Positions 10,922-20,753 of a stretch of 29,978 nucleotides of DNA are shown here, in pieces. Both the position numbers and the translations under genes were made by a program. This DNA is from Nemertoderma westbladi (Eukaryota; Xenacoelomorpha; Nemertodermatida; Nemertodermatidae): contig JAUCBJ010004768.1 in NCBI GenBank assembly GCA_032718475.1, positions 1 to 29,978 on the forward strand. Direction: 5' to 3'. Every line of letters starts with the position of its first letter. Position 1 is the stretch's first letter. A model generated the notes under the pieces. That model saw only the letters and a list, made by a program, of their open reading frames with translations. It was not told the DNA's origin and did not search any database.

Positions 10922-11697
10922 ATGGGTGAAGCCTATAGCATTCCAGCAGCCGACCCAAACCTCCAGTACATGTCAATCAACCTACGAGCACCGGATACGT
11001 TTACAATAATCCACGGAGGAGGCCGCGAGACCGAGGCATTCCGCCAGGCCATCGCGACGGCATGGCCTGAAGGAATACAGGAGGAACACAAACTGCATGG
11101 CTGTTTCCACATTAAACTCCGGGGTAACCCGATGTTCGACGGCCTATTTGCATTTGCTACCGACGCCGTGCGATTTTGCCGCCTCGCTTGTAACATATTC
11201 CAGAACTTGTGGGACATCGGCTGGGAGTTCTACCTCTCCTCAGATCTAACACGTTGTGACCAGTGCACCTGGTTCTTTAAAAGGCGATCTTCGTTGGATC
11301 CCTTAGAGTTTCCTATGTTCTGTTTAGCACCGTATGGCCGCGATAAATTGCGAGTTATCAACGCTCCTGATGATGTTATTGGAGTTATACTGCAGAGCAT
11401 CGTTAGCGTTTGGTCCCGCGGGATTCAAAAGCAATATGTTGGGGACGCGGGGGAATATGTGTTTAAATTGAATGGATATCCGTCGCACAACAACGACTAC
11501 GAGCAATCTACGGACGCTATACGATTGATTATGGAGATGTTTAGCCAACTGGGTCGCTTTAACTGGACGCTGTACACTGCGACCAACCTCAAAGGAACCT
11601 GCGACTCCTTCTTCTTCCGACGGGATCCGGAGTTTGTGTTCGATCGCGATGCCGGATGGCTATTCGCTGTTTATTTGAATCGGCAGGATAGACTAAG
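10922..11697 (+). CDS. Exon 1 of the four-repeat gene (repeats 1 and 2)
   Basis: Opens with MGEAYSIPAADPNLQYMSIN. Read without splicing it would end three codons later (FGC, stop at 11710), which makes it look like a complete 262-residue gene. The donor AG|GTTCGG at 11698 is the alternative that continues the repeat. Confidence 0.86.
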
Positions 11698-14654
11698 GTT
11701 CGGTTGCTAGGGAACCTTGTCCTTGTCTGTCGATCATTTTTGCACGCTCGAACAGGGATCGAACCCAGTACATTCATCTCTAAAAGGGAATCAGACCTAG
11801 AACTGTTTCACATGGTGCATTCATTTTATCCAACAAAAAAAAATTTCCTAGCTACCCAGTTATTTTATAATAATTAAGCAATCAACTAATTATTTGCAAT
11901 TTTTGTAATTATTATACTGTATATTATTATCTCTCATTTTTATTATTGTTTAAAACTAAATAATATACATAATATTAAGAAAACAGATAAAATAAAACCG
12001 TAACTGAGGAGGAGAACACAACCCAGGCTGCATGAGCTCTTACGGGATGTCATAAAATTGTATGTGGGGCAATAAAACACGTTTGTGGGGCCTTCGCGCA
12101 GCACGAGAGCCTAAATTAGAAAGTGCATTATACTAATCTCTATTAGATATACGAAAACCGTCTTTCCCAAAAAATGTATGAGTGAAGGCGATGCTAACAG
12201 TTTGTGATAAACTAGTTGTAAAAATAGAGATCCATTTCAGTTTGCCCTCACACACTTTAACTGTCATTTGAAAACCTTCTAACTAGGGCTATTTCCTATT
12301 TAAGTTATAACATTTTCATTTTTAGTTTTACAATACTCTTCTCCTTCATTAGCCTCGTTGCGCTCGTCCTGTTTTGTCTTAAAATAATTTCCCTAAAAGG
12401 AGAATAACGACCTTTATAATTGTGCAAAGTCTCGAAACTGTGAGAGTAACTGCTGATTTATGGCAGATGGGTACTCGTATCCACTGTAAACCCGTTGCGT
12501 TCGTTCGTTTTTACCAAATTTGAGATTCTTTCTAAACTTTTGTCGAACTACATACGTACCAAGTTTCGTTTAATTTCATCAAGTAATAACGGAGTTATTA
12601 GCGATCAAATATTTACGACGACGACAGACGACGACGGCACCCGTATGTTAAGGCTTCGCTCACTTCGTGGCTCGCCCCACACTCAAACACAAAATTTAAT
12701 AAAACAACTTGCAGATATGTTAAAATATGGTAAAATTGAGATCACAGATTTTGATTATCAACGATTGAACTTACAATTCGACAAAATATTCCAGTTATCA
12801 ATCTAAAGTTCCTGAATATATATTAACTTTATTATGTAGAGTTCTCGTTTCTATTATAAATCCTCGCTTTCACTCGGGTTTTAAAAAGCCTCACATTGCG
12901 CTCTTATAAAGTAGGCCTAGTGAATAACTTACAATTATTAAGTTGTTTCTGGTTGTGGAAGCAGGAAACCCACAGGTCTGTCTGTATTAGACCACTAATT
13001 ATTTAAGTCACTAGTAATGCTTTTTTTCTCTTTCATTAGAATTATAATTAGAAAGTAATTAATTTTTAATCTTTTCTAATCTTTGAATCAGGTTCTGATT
13101 ATTCAGACTAAAATTACAATTCGGAAAACAAACTTCCTATCGGGAATAAGTCACCAGTTTTAGTTGACCAAATTCAGATATTCTTACGTTGTTTATTGAG
13201 TTAGAACTCGTTTGCAATTAGTACTCGCTTTTCTCGTTGTTTAAACATACCAAATCTTGCAATACTCAATACACAGAACAGTTTAACACATCATAACACG
13301 ATTGGGGCCTTCGTGCAGCAAAAGCTGCAAGCCATCTTGCGAACTGTTATAATTATACTTTGGCTAGTTATATATATATATATTTTTTGGTTGGAACTGC
13401 GCTATCACTATATATATATATATTAAAATCCGGGATGTCCCCGGCGCTATAATATTGCCATAAATAAAATCATTAAAATCGACGCACATAACGCTTAAAA
13501 TAATAGAGTAAGGGCACATAACATCAGAAAGTGGTTAAATTGGTCCTAAAATAATACTATTTCTAAGGCCTATTCTGATATTGGCTTCCGACAATATTTT
13601 CGCTTCCGACAATATTTTGGCATCCGACACACACACTGACACACACACAGACTTTTGGAAAACGGCCATAGTATAATTATAACAGTTCGCTGATGGCTCG
13701 CAGTTTTGACTCGCCCCACAATACACACTGTAACTGTTTAACACAGGAGAACAGCACAGAATAGTTTTATTTTGTCTGCAAATGGACAGAAAGACAAAAT
13801 GACACAAAAGTGTTTATTTACGATGGATGGTTCCCTAGCAACTACTGTAACTCAGGTTAATAAACGCACCGGAGCAAATAAAGTTTATTGTCCGAGACGC
13901 CATAAAGATAGGCTGGCCGTGGGGAGAGCCGGGGGAAAATGATAAGTATAAAAGTTGGGAGCTCAAACTGCCTGGCTATCCCTGGTGGGCAACAGGACGG
14001 GACGCGGTAAAGTCTCGTCACACGATCAGTCTCCTACTGAGGCGTCTTCAGTCCCAGGGTTGGCGCGTATACCAGTCGTTGGACATTTCCCGAAAGTACA
14101 AAGACAAATCCATGTTGATGTTCAAACGAGACGTTCCGTTCGACACTCCGTTCTTCTGTCTGAGTCTCAACGAGACGGATAAGATCGAAGTTATCGACGC
14201 TCCGGACGTTGTCCGGGACAATTTGCGAGGCCTCATTGAGAGGCATTGGACCCCGGGGATACAACGCTTGCTAGTTCGCGAGAATTCCTACGAGTTTAAA
14301 CTCACAGGGAACCCGTGGTCCAGCTCAGACGACGGAGAGCGCGACATGGCTCGTTCGCTGTTGTGTCACGTCCTGCAGGAGTTGGCCGGGTTGCAGTGGG
14401 TGCCGGTCATGTCCGCCGACGTTTGCGCCCAGTACGTGGAGGACGACGGACCGGACTACCCATCGGACTCTCACTCCTGGTGGTTCATGTACTTCCAGAA
14501 CCCCCGGGTGGCGGCCGCCGCAGCTGCCGCAGCCGCAAATTACTATCCGTCACTTAGTTACGGGTGGTACGGGATGACATTATCCGATGCCCCCTCTGTG
14601 CCCCCGCTGGAGGGGGCATTCAGTGAGTACCAAGGCCTAGCAAAAATTAATTGA
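10922..14654 (+). CDS. Unrecognised four-repeat protein, two exons, 524 residues
   Basis: Exon 1 (10922-11697) and exon 2 (13856-14654) join across AG|GTTCGG...AACTCAG|GTTAAT in phase 2, rebuilding DRLRLINAPEQI. That junction copies the DKLRVINAPDDV found inside exon 1, so the join is strongly supported. The protein is four tandem repeats of about 115 residues (about 16-131, 132-245, 246-356, 357-477) and a tail with nine Ala (478-486) and aromatic/Pro residues. Each repeat runs: hydrophobic strand and D(K/R)L.VI.AP, a helix ending in W, G(I/E), then (Y/W)(V/E)(F/L)KL.G.P(W), a long helix with R or D-A, then GW-like and Y.S.DLS-like, then FF(K)RR-like. No signal peptide or membrane segment is seen. 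The start ATG has an in-frame TAG upstream at 10907. I do not recognise the family and assign no function; it is probably cytosolic or nuclear. Confidence 0.85.
12062..12692. mobile_element. Probable inverted-repeat element 1 in the four-repeat gene intron
   Basis: The left end has GTTTGTGGGGCCTTCGCGCA and the right end, read on the minus strand, TGTGGGGCGAGCCACGAAGT then GCGAAGCC. Next to the right end is GACGACGACAGACGACGACG and a conserved-looking stretch 12480-12660, typical of non-autonomous elements. Ends are approximate and the arms are imperfect. Confidence 0.4.
13270..13745. mobile_element. Inverted-repeat element 2 in the four-repeat gene intron
   Basis: Left GCGAACTGTTATAATTATAC (13338) matches, inverted, right GTATAATTATAACAGTTCGC (about 13671-13690). 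Outside these, GCAAGCCATC and GGGGCCTTCG on the left correspond to GATGGCTCGC and CGCCCCAC on the right. The outer GGGGC ends resemble those of element 1. Between the arms are (TA)n tracts and a threefold short repeat with GCTTCCGACAATATTTTC near 13589. Confidence 0.55.
13856..14654 (+). CDS. Exon 2 of the four-repeat gene (repeats 3 and 4 and tail)
   Basis: The frame is open from the acceptor at 13855 (stop TAA upstream at 13848 in the intron) and encodes LINAPEQIKFIVRDAIKIGW, WELKLPGYPWWATGRDAVKS, GWRVYQSLDISRKYKDKSML, then repeat 4 with VIDAPDVVRDNL, HWTPGIQ and YEFKLTGNPW. It lacks a suitable ATG of its own, which further supports it being an internal/terminal exon. Confidence 0.86.
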
Positions 14655-15020
14655 GATTACTGGGTGATATTACATCAATTAATTGCAAATTGTACTATAT
14701 TAGCTGGGTAGAAATTATATGTATTTTCATTATTGCACACTGATAAGCACACTGATATTATTAATTAATTACACTCTACATTTTGCCACGTCTTCGTTTC
14801 CAATTAATATAGTGCTATATTTTTCATTATTTACATGGTTTATGCAACATATTTATACCAATTATATATTTTTTCTGTCTGATTATTATTTATTTTTCTT
14901 CGATTATATTTTATCTTAAGATAGAATATAATTAATCAATATATATTACAAATAAAATTGATTTAATTAATATACAGTATAAAAACGTTGGCAATCTCGT
15001 TGAATCTCGCCTTTCTCTGT

Positions 15021-15178
15021 CAGGTGGAAATGGTTAGGGCGTCAGACTTCCAACCGGAGGTCACCAGTTCGATCCCACCTGGACGTCATTACCGACTTTG
15101 CAAAAGCTGGGCCAACAAAAAGTTATAATAATATGAAACCACTCATTCACCCATAACACCAATAATAAATTATAAATA
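15021..15178 (+). mobile_element. tRNA-derived SINE, copy 1
   Basis: tRNA-like head ATGGTTAGGGCGTCAGACTT, then CCGGAGGTCACCAGTTCGAT and CCCACCTGG. It shares the tail TTTGCAAAAGCTG, CCAA(A)CAAAAAGTTATAAT and AACACCAATAATAAA with copy 2. The 5' end is decayed. Confidence 0.75.
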
Positions 15179-15440
15179 TAGCGGTCGAATTTATCTATGG
15201 GTGTAACTGTCCTACCTAAATTAGTAGTTGGGAGTGTATAATTAATCATTGTGGTCGTGATGGTTCATGGTTAATATATATACACTACCCTTTCATTGTA
15301 GCGAGTGGTTTAGAGGCGACCAAATACTGTATGATTGAGCACAGTGGCAGCAGATAATGTTATTGACAGATGGGACGCCATGAGGAGGTAAATTGCGGAC
15401 ATACAAGGTATCATATAGTATTTCCATGTCTATCTTTTAC

Positions 15441-15591
15441 CTGAGCCGCTAGTTGAATGGTTAGAGCGCCAGACTTCCAACCCGGAGGTCACGTGTTCGA
15501 ACCCACCTGGACGCCATTGTATTGAACTTTGCAAAAGCTGTGCCAAACAAAAAGTTATAATTGATGAATAACACCAATAATAAACTATAAT
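15441..15591 (+). mobile_element. tRNA-derived SINE, copy 2
   Basis: Better preserved: A-box-like GCTAGTTGAATGG, anticodon region AGACTTCCAACC (Gly-TCC-like loop CTTCCAA), B box GTTCGAACC at 15495-15503, then the unrelated tail shared with copy 1. Head plus tail is about 150 bp. It is not a functional tRNA because the acceptor stem does not close. Confidence 0.78.
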
Positions 15592-15929
15592 GCGTTGAAG
15601 TAGAAATCTGTGACAGCGGGGTTCCAAGGTTTCTGTGTGTCTCCGACCATGGAGAATGGAGATCTATCATGGAGAATGATTCTAGTTGTTGGAGAGGGGC
15701 GACCGAAGCTTTCAAAAGCAACCGGGTAGAAAAGGAATCCGCGGTTTACATGTTCTTTTTTATTTTCTTTTGTTTATTCGATTCTCCAAAAATATTCAAT
15801 CCAACTTTCTTCGATCTCCAATACTTACTGTTACCTACTTTTTTTTCTATGGACTGGATATTATGGTGGCAATCAAAATTGATAATATTATGTGCTGTGT
15901 ATAAAAATTAGAAAGTCAATAATAAACAT

Positions 15930-16110
15930 AACATCTGAGGCACCAGATCACTGTGAGGGCTATACTGCCTTCACAGAAGCAATTAAGTTAGCAGCTGCAG
16001 AAACAGTTCCTGTATACCCTCGAAACAGGAAAAGGGCCCCCTGGACTGATCACAAAATTCAGAAGTGCCGAAATGACCTCTATAAGTAAGACGCAGAAAG
16101 AGTCCAGACT
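15930..16110 (+). pseudogene. Non-LTR retrotransposon ORF2 remnant
   Basis: The translation gives EGYTAFTEAIKLAAAETVP and then RKRAPWTDHKIQKCRNDLYK, a pattern typical of the linker between endonuclease and reverse transcriptase in jockey/RTE-type elements (F..AI..AA...VP...R.R..PW.......C R..L). The frame stops at 16087 and no RT motifs follow, so it is a dead fragment. Confidence 0.45.
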
Positions 16111-16320
16111 CAAACAGACTACAGCGGCCAAGAATGCAGTTAAGTTAATCTGCATGACCTTATAAACAGTAGACTTTGCTGACTTATAGGAGTACTCTCA
16201 GAATCACTAGAAGGGGCCCCATCGGCTCCTCAACTCATTAGTACAGGCTACCAGGGGCGTATTAAGTTAATTAAATTCGACGCAAATAACAGATGATTAC
16301 TCTCAAAAATAAAACTCTAA

Positions 16321-16470
16321 CCTGTTGTTCTATTATGTTTATTTTATTGTTTTGGTTAAAATAACGAGCCACTGTAACCTGCACCTTTCCCTAAATTGAG
16401 AATTTAACATTGAGGCGGGATATTAATTCGCCAAGGCGGGTTTTGCGTCCAGTTTCCCCCCCTGTCTCAT
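16321..16470 (-). repeat. Dispersed repeat family, copy D
   Basis: Minus strand: ATGAGACAGGGGGG, GGCGAATTAATATCCCG, CCTCAATGTTAAATT, AGGGAAAGGTGCAGGTTAC, GTTATTTTAACCAAAACAAT. Its outer end touches the 25-bp satellite. Confidence 0.7.
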
Positions 16471-16472
16471 GT

Positions 16473-17699
16473 AGCATGTATATATGAGAGCATGTATATA
16501 GAGGGCATATGAGAGCATGTATATAGAGGGCATATGAGAGCATGTATATAGAGGGCATATGAGAGCATGTATATAGAGGGCATATGAGAGCATGTATATA
16601 GAGGGATATGAGAGCATGTATATAGAGGGCATACGAGAGCATGTATATAGAGGGCATATGAGAGCATGTATATAGAGGGCATATGAGAGCATGTATATAG
16701 AGGGCATATGAGAGCATGTATATAGAGGGCATATGAGAGCATGTATATAGAGGGCATATGAGAGCATGTATATAGAGGGCATATGAGAGCATGTATATAG
16801 AGGGCATATGAGAGCATGTATATAGAGGGCATATGAGAGCATGTATATAGAGGGCATATGAGAGCATGTATATAGAGGGCATATGAGAGCATGTATATAG
16901 AGGGCATATGAGAGCATGTATATAGAGGGCATATGAGAGTATGTATATAGAGGGCATACGAGAGCATGTATATAGAGGGCATATGAGAGCATGTATATAG
17001 AGGGCATATGAGAGCATGTATATAGAGGGCATATGAGAGCATGTATATAGAGGGCATATGAGAGCATGTATATAGAGGGCATATGAGAGCATGTATATAG
17101 AGGGCATATGAGAGCATGTATATAGAGGGCATATGAGAGCATGTATATAGAGGGCATACGAGAGCATGTATATAGAGGGCATATGAGAGCATGTATATAG
17201 AGGGCATATGAGAGCATGTATATAGAGGGCATATGAGAGCATGTATATAGAGGGCATATGAGAGCATGTATATAGAGGGCATATGAGAGCATGTATATAG
17301 AGGGCATATGAGAGCATGTATATAGAGGGCATATGAGAGCATGTATATAGAGGGCATATGAGAGCATGTATATAGAGGGCATATGAGAGCATGTATATAG
17401 AGGGCATATGAGAGCATGTATATAGAGGGCATATGAGAGCATGTATATAGAGGGCATATGAGAGCATGTATATAGAGGGCATATGAGAGCATGTATATAG
17501 AGGGCATATGAGAGCATGTATATAGAGGGCATATGAGAGCATGTATATAGAGGGCATATGAGAGCATGTATATAGAGGGCATATGAGAGCATGTATATAG
17601 AGGGCATATGAGAGCATGTATATAGAGGGCATATGAGAGCATGTATATAGAGGGCATATGAGAGCATGTATATAGAGGGCATATGAGAGCATGTATATA
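16473..17699. repeat. Homogeneous satellite with 25-bp unit, about 48 copies
   Basis: Unit (plus strand): GAGGGCATATGAG followed by AGCATGTATATA. Nearly all copies are identical; exceptions include a one-base loss at about 16602 and CATACGAG variants near 16631, 16956 and 17156. All three minus-strand frames stay open for more than 400 codons with a 25-residue period (LSYALYIHALICPLYTCSHM...), simply because 25 is not a multiple of 3 and the unit lacks stops. These are not genes. Confidence 0.95.
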
Positions 17700-19115
17700 A
17701 TGTATAAAATACATTATTTCTACATTATTTATGACATTATTTTTAACGGAATAAGCCACTTACAAACCATTTTGTTATTAAATCACCTTTGGCTTGGAAC
17801 AATAAAGCTATTATCTATCGTTATTTATATCTAACCCATCGCCCATGTCATAAATATTCATTCCAGAACATATATTTCCTTTAACATTGGGTGAAGGTGA
17901 AACAGTCAGCTCGTAGTAGCAGAAACAAGTAGAAACATAGTAAAAGTATAGTAAACATGAGTTGATTATATTGGTTGTGTGGCAACTGGAGTAGGAGTAG
18001 CCGGCTGGGTGGGTATTGGGCAACCCCATGTGTGGGCCTTCCATCCAATGCTAACATGTATTGCAACTGTACAGTACAATGTTAAGAATGCCAGTGAAAC
18101 TAAATATGAGGGCCCTTAGTAGTCACAGGAGCGCAGCCAATATCGTAAATATTCATTCCAGAACATGTATTTATTTAACATGACGTGGTATATGCAGTAG
18201 GACAGACAAGGAAACACATTGTATATTGAAGGTGAATTTATTATATTGGATTGGCTGTCTGACTCGACGGTTGAGGTATCCCAGTCAGCGTAGGCCTAGG
18301 CCTATACAGTACAATAGGGCTTCCCTCTAATAATGGTAACACAATGCTATATATTATACTATAGTAGTTGTTACTTTTCATGGCTTGCGTTTATGGGCTT
18401 TTTAATCAGTAGTATTTAGTATTGTAACTGCAACAACTGTGTTGTTAATAATATTTATTATAATTGTATATATTTCATGTATTTGCGGCTATTAAATTTT
18501 ACTACTTTAATTTTTTATTTAATTATTACTTAAACTAGTTTTAATTTATTAATTGGCTATTTTAATTTCTACATAAAATATCAATATATAAAAAGTTAAA
18601 AAAAAGTGTAAATAAAAAAGTTTCCAAAAGTTATCATTAATTTGTTTTGCCAATTTACATTATTGCAGGTTTTGTTACATTTTGTTTTATAGTTTCGGTT
18701 TGTAATTTTTCACTTTGTCGCACAAACTTAAATTTGTAATAAATTAATATTGATTATTAATATATAATAATAAATAATTATATATAAATATATTAATTTG
18801 TATTAAATTTGTTTTTGACAGTTGACAGTTAACTGAATTTGAGACTAACAAACAATCACGTATTAGTAATATCGAATGCACGATATATCGAATACCTCAT
18901 GGCTCCTCCAATTTCGTGCCTTATTGCCACGCAGCCATTATTATCTGATACATATCTGACTACCGGTACTGCATATTAATTTGTAATTGTTCATCTCTCA
19001 ATCTTACCATAGACAGATCACTGATTGAAAGCTACTGTTCAATTATTTCAGAATATTACTGCGTGTTCTGCCGCGCTGCTACATACGCTACCGTACCTGG
19101 CTGCAATACAGCAAT
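17700..19115. other. Intergenic region upstream of IFT52
   Basis: Holds an old duplication: TAAATATTCATTCCAGAACA occurs at about 17851 and 18146 with related sequence after each. An AT-only stretch covers about 18420-18830. TAGGCCTAGGCCTAT lies near 18292. No X-box (RFX site) of good quality was found before IFT52. Confidence 0.55.
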
Positions 19116-20492
19116 ATGGCACCAACAGCAACAATGAATGAAACAGAAACAGCGTCTGTAACTGTAGAAACAGTTTCAACGCGAACAAACGTCGTCTTTA
19201 ATTCCTCAAAAAATGAGGTGTTCACTCATCTCCAGGGCTATAAGAACTTCAACAAAAAACTTCGATCAAAATGGAAAGTTGTCTCGAGCAAAGATGAAAT
19301 AGTTGAGGAGAAACTCAACTTGGCGAAAGTTTTCATCACGTGCGGACCGCGTGATTCGTTTACTCGAAACGAGATGGACGCCATGAAGAAATACATCGAA
19401 ACGGGAGGGAGTCTGTTAATGATGATGGGAGAAGGAAAGTTCGATACAAACCTGAACGACTTCCTCAAAGGCTACGGTGTCGAGTTGAAGTCGGACAGCG
19501 TTGTCCGCACCGTCTACTACAAGTACTTCAATCCCAAAGAAGCCCTCATTTCCAATGGGGTCTTAAACCGGGCCTTCAGTCAGGCCGCGGGCAAGCGAAC
19601 GGTAGAGCTAGGCGAGGTAGACGAGAATAAGTGCACAGCCTTGCAGTACGTGTACCCGTACGGATGCACGCTAACCGTGGACCCACCGTCTGTGCCGGTA
19701 CTGTCAACCGGCAGTGTTTGCTTCCCGTTGAACAGACCGACTCTCTCCCTCTACTCCGATAAGAACGCGGGTAAACTAGCTGTTCTGGGATCCGTTCACA
19801 TGTTCAGTGATGCCTACCTTGACAAAGAAGAAAACGCTAAGATACTAGACGTTGTGTTCAACTGGCTGGCCGGCGAGACGGAACTTAAACTGAACACGAT
19901 CGACGCGGAAGCTCCTGAGATAACGGAATACCATCAGATCCCTGAGGTCGCTACCCTCTCGCAGGAACTGAAAGTTAGTCTCCACGAGAGTGAAGATGTC
20001 TCCAGGGACTTCTCTACTCTGTTTGACTGCACGCTGTACTCGCTGGACAACTCCATGGTCCCAGACGTTCTCAACTCTTACAAGGAGCTCTCGGTTAAAC
20101 ACGACCCCATCTCGCTTATCGTTCCCACCTTCGACACCCCCTACCCGCACCTCCAACCCGCTGTTTTCCCCCCGGCTTTCCGCGAGTTGCCCCCGCCCGG
20201 TTTGGAGCTGTTCGACCTGGACGAGCACTTCTCCTCGGAAGCCTCTCGGCTCGCCCACATCACCAACAAGTGCACCGAGTCGGACCTCGAGTACTACGTC
20301 CGGGAGTGCGGCGACATCCTCGGGATCAGTAAGCGTCTACCCGAGGAGATTCGCGACGCCAAACACATCCTCGATCACATATTCTTCCAGATCGTCGAGT
20401 TTAAGAAGTTGAATCAGGAAGGCGACATGGTGGCGGTTAGCAACATGGGGTTGCCGGAGGGAATCTCTGCTGGGTCGAGCACGCGACTATAG
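19116..20492 (+). CDS. IFT52: Intraflagellar transport protein 52, intronless
   Basis: A complete 458-residue ORF matching IFT52 from end to end (vertebrate proteins are about 437). IFT52 is a core subunit of the IFT-B complex that carries cargo along cilia; the N-terminal GIFT domain and a C-terminal region contact partners such as IFT88 and IFT46. Visible family blocks: KKLRSKWKVVSSKDE, GPRDSFTRNEM, FDTNLNDFLKGYGVE, VRTVYYKYFNPKEALIS, VLSTGSVCFPLNRPTL, KLAVLGSVHMFSDAYLDKEE, LQPAVFPPAFRELPPP, ELFDLDEHFSSEASRLAHIT and the C-terminal HILDHIFFQIVEFKKLNQE. The first 24 or so residues (Thr/Glu-rich) are an extension; the second Met (MNETET) could also start. There are no introns, frameshifts or internal stops. 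The coding region is much richer in G+C than the flanks. Confidence 0.97.
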   Translation: MAPTATMNETETASVTVETVSTRTNVVFNSSKNEVFTHLQGYKNFNKKLRSKWKVVSSKDEIVEEKLNLAKVFITCGPRDSFTRNEMDAMKKYIETGGSLLMMMGEGKFDTNLNDFLKGYGVELKSDSVVRTVYYKYFNPKEALISNGVLNRAFSQAAGKRTVELGEVDENKCTALQYVYPYGCTLTVDPPSVPVLSTGSVCFPLNRPTLSLYSDKNAGKLAVLGSVHMFSDAYLDKEENAKILDVVFNWLAGETELKLNTIDAEAPEITEYHQIPEVATLSQELKVSLHESEDVSRDFSTLFDCTLYSLDNSMVPDVLNSYKELSVKHDPISLIVPTFDTPYPHLQPAVFPPAFRELPPPGLELFDLDEHFSSEASRLAHITNKCTESDLEYYVRECGDILGISKRLPEEIRDAKHILDHIFFQIVEFKKLNQEGDMVAVSNMGLPEGISAGSSTRL

Positions 20493-20592
20493 AGATCTAT
20501 TATTATTTTATTATATTTTATAGGGTAATTAATTACTAATCAGGGGTAATTCGGCAAAAAAATCACCTAGCATGTAAAGAAAGAAGGTAAAA

Positions 20593-20731
20593 CGAGATAC
20601 AGGAAACAGGGGGGAATCTCAGTGAAACAATACCTCGTCTCAATGTTAAGTTAATTTAATTAATGGAAAGGAACAGGTTACAGTGGCACGTTATTCTAAC
20701 CAAAACAATAAACTTAAGTCAGTATAACTCA
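20593..20731 (+). repeat. Dispersed repeat family, copy C
   Basis: G-rich start, CGTCTCAATGTTAAGTTA, GGAAAGGAACAGGTTACAGT, GTTATTCTAACCAAAACAAT. It is followed within 10 bp by a run of 14 C (20740-20753). Located just 3' of IFT52. Confidence 0.7.
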
Positions 20732-20739
20732 GCTGTAAT

Positions 20740-20753
20740 CCCCCCCCCCCCCC
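20740..20753 (+). repeat. Poly-C tract (14 C)
   Basis: Uninterrupted run directly after dispersed repeat copy C. Confidence 0.9.

Larger units (their letters stand above)
14655..15920. other. AT-rich intergenic region with two SINE copies
   Basis: Follows the four-repeat gene. A possible poly(A) signal (AAATAAAA) is near 14951. Apart from the SINE copies, only low-complexity AT sequence and short ORFs without family likeness are seen. Confidence 0.5.

Noticed and set aside
10922-11710. A complete single-exon 262-residue gene
   Set aside because: The last three codons and stop lie past a donor, and joining to 13856 restores the repeat motif in frame.
11740-11800. tRNA-like B box GGGTTCGATCCC on the minus strand
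   Set aside because: No supporting arms or A box at the right distance; at most an old SINE scrap.
15441-15520. Functional tRNA gene
   Set aside because: A and B boxes are present but the acceptor stem does not pair and the sequence continues into a repeated SINE tail.
16391-17759. Three overlapping minus-strand ORFs of about 420-430 codons
   Set aside because: They are the same 25-bp satellite read in three frames with identical 25-residue periodicity; no non-repeat coding sequence supports any of them.
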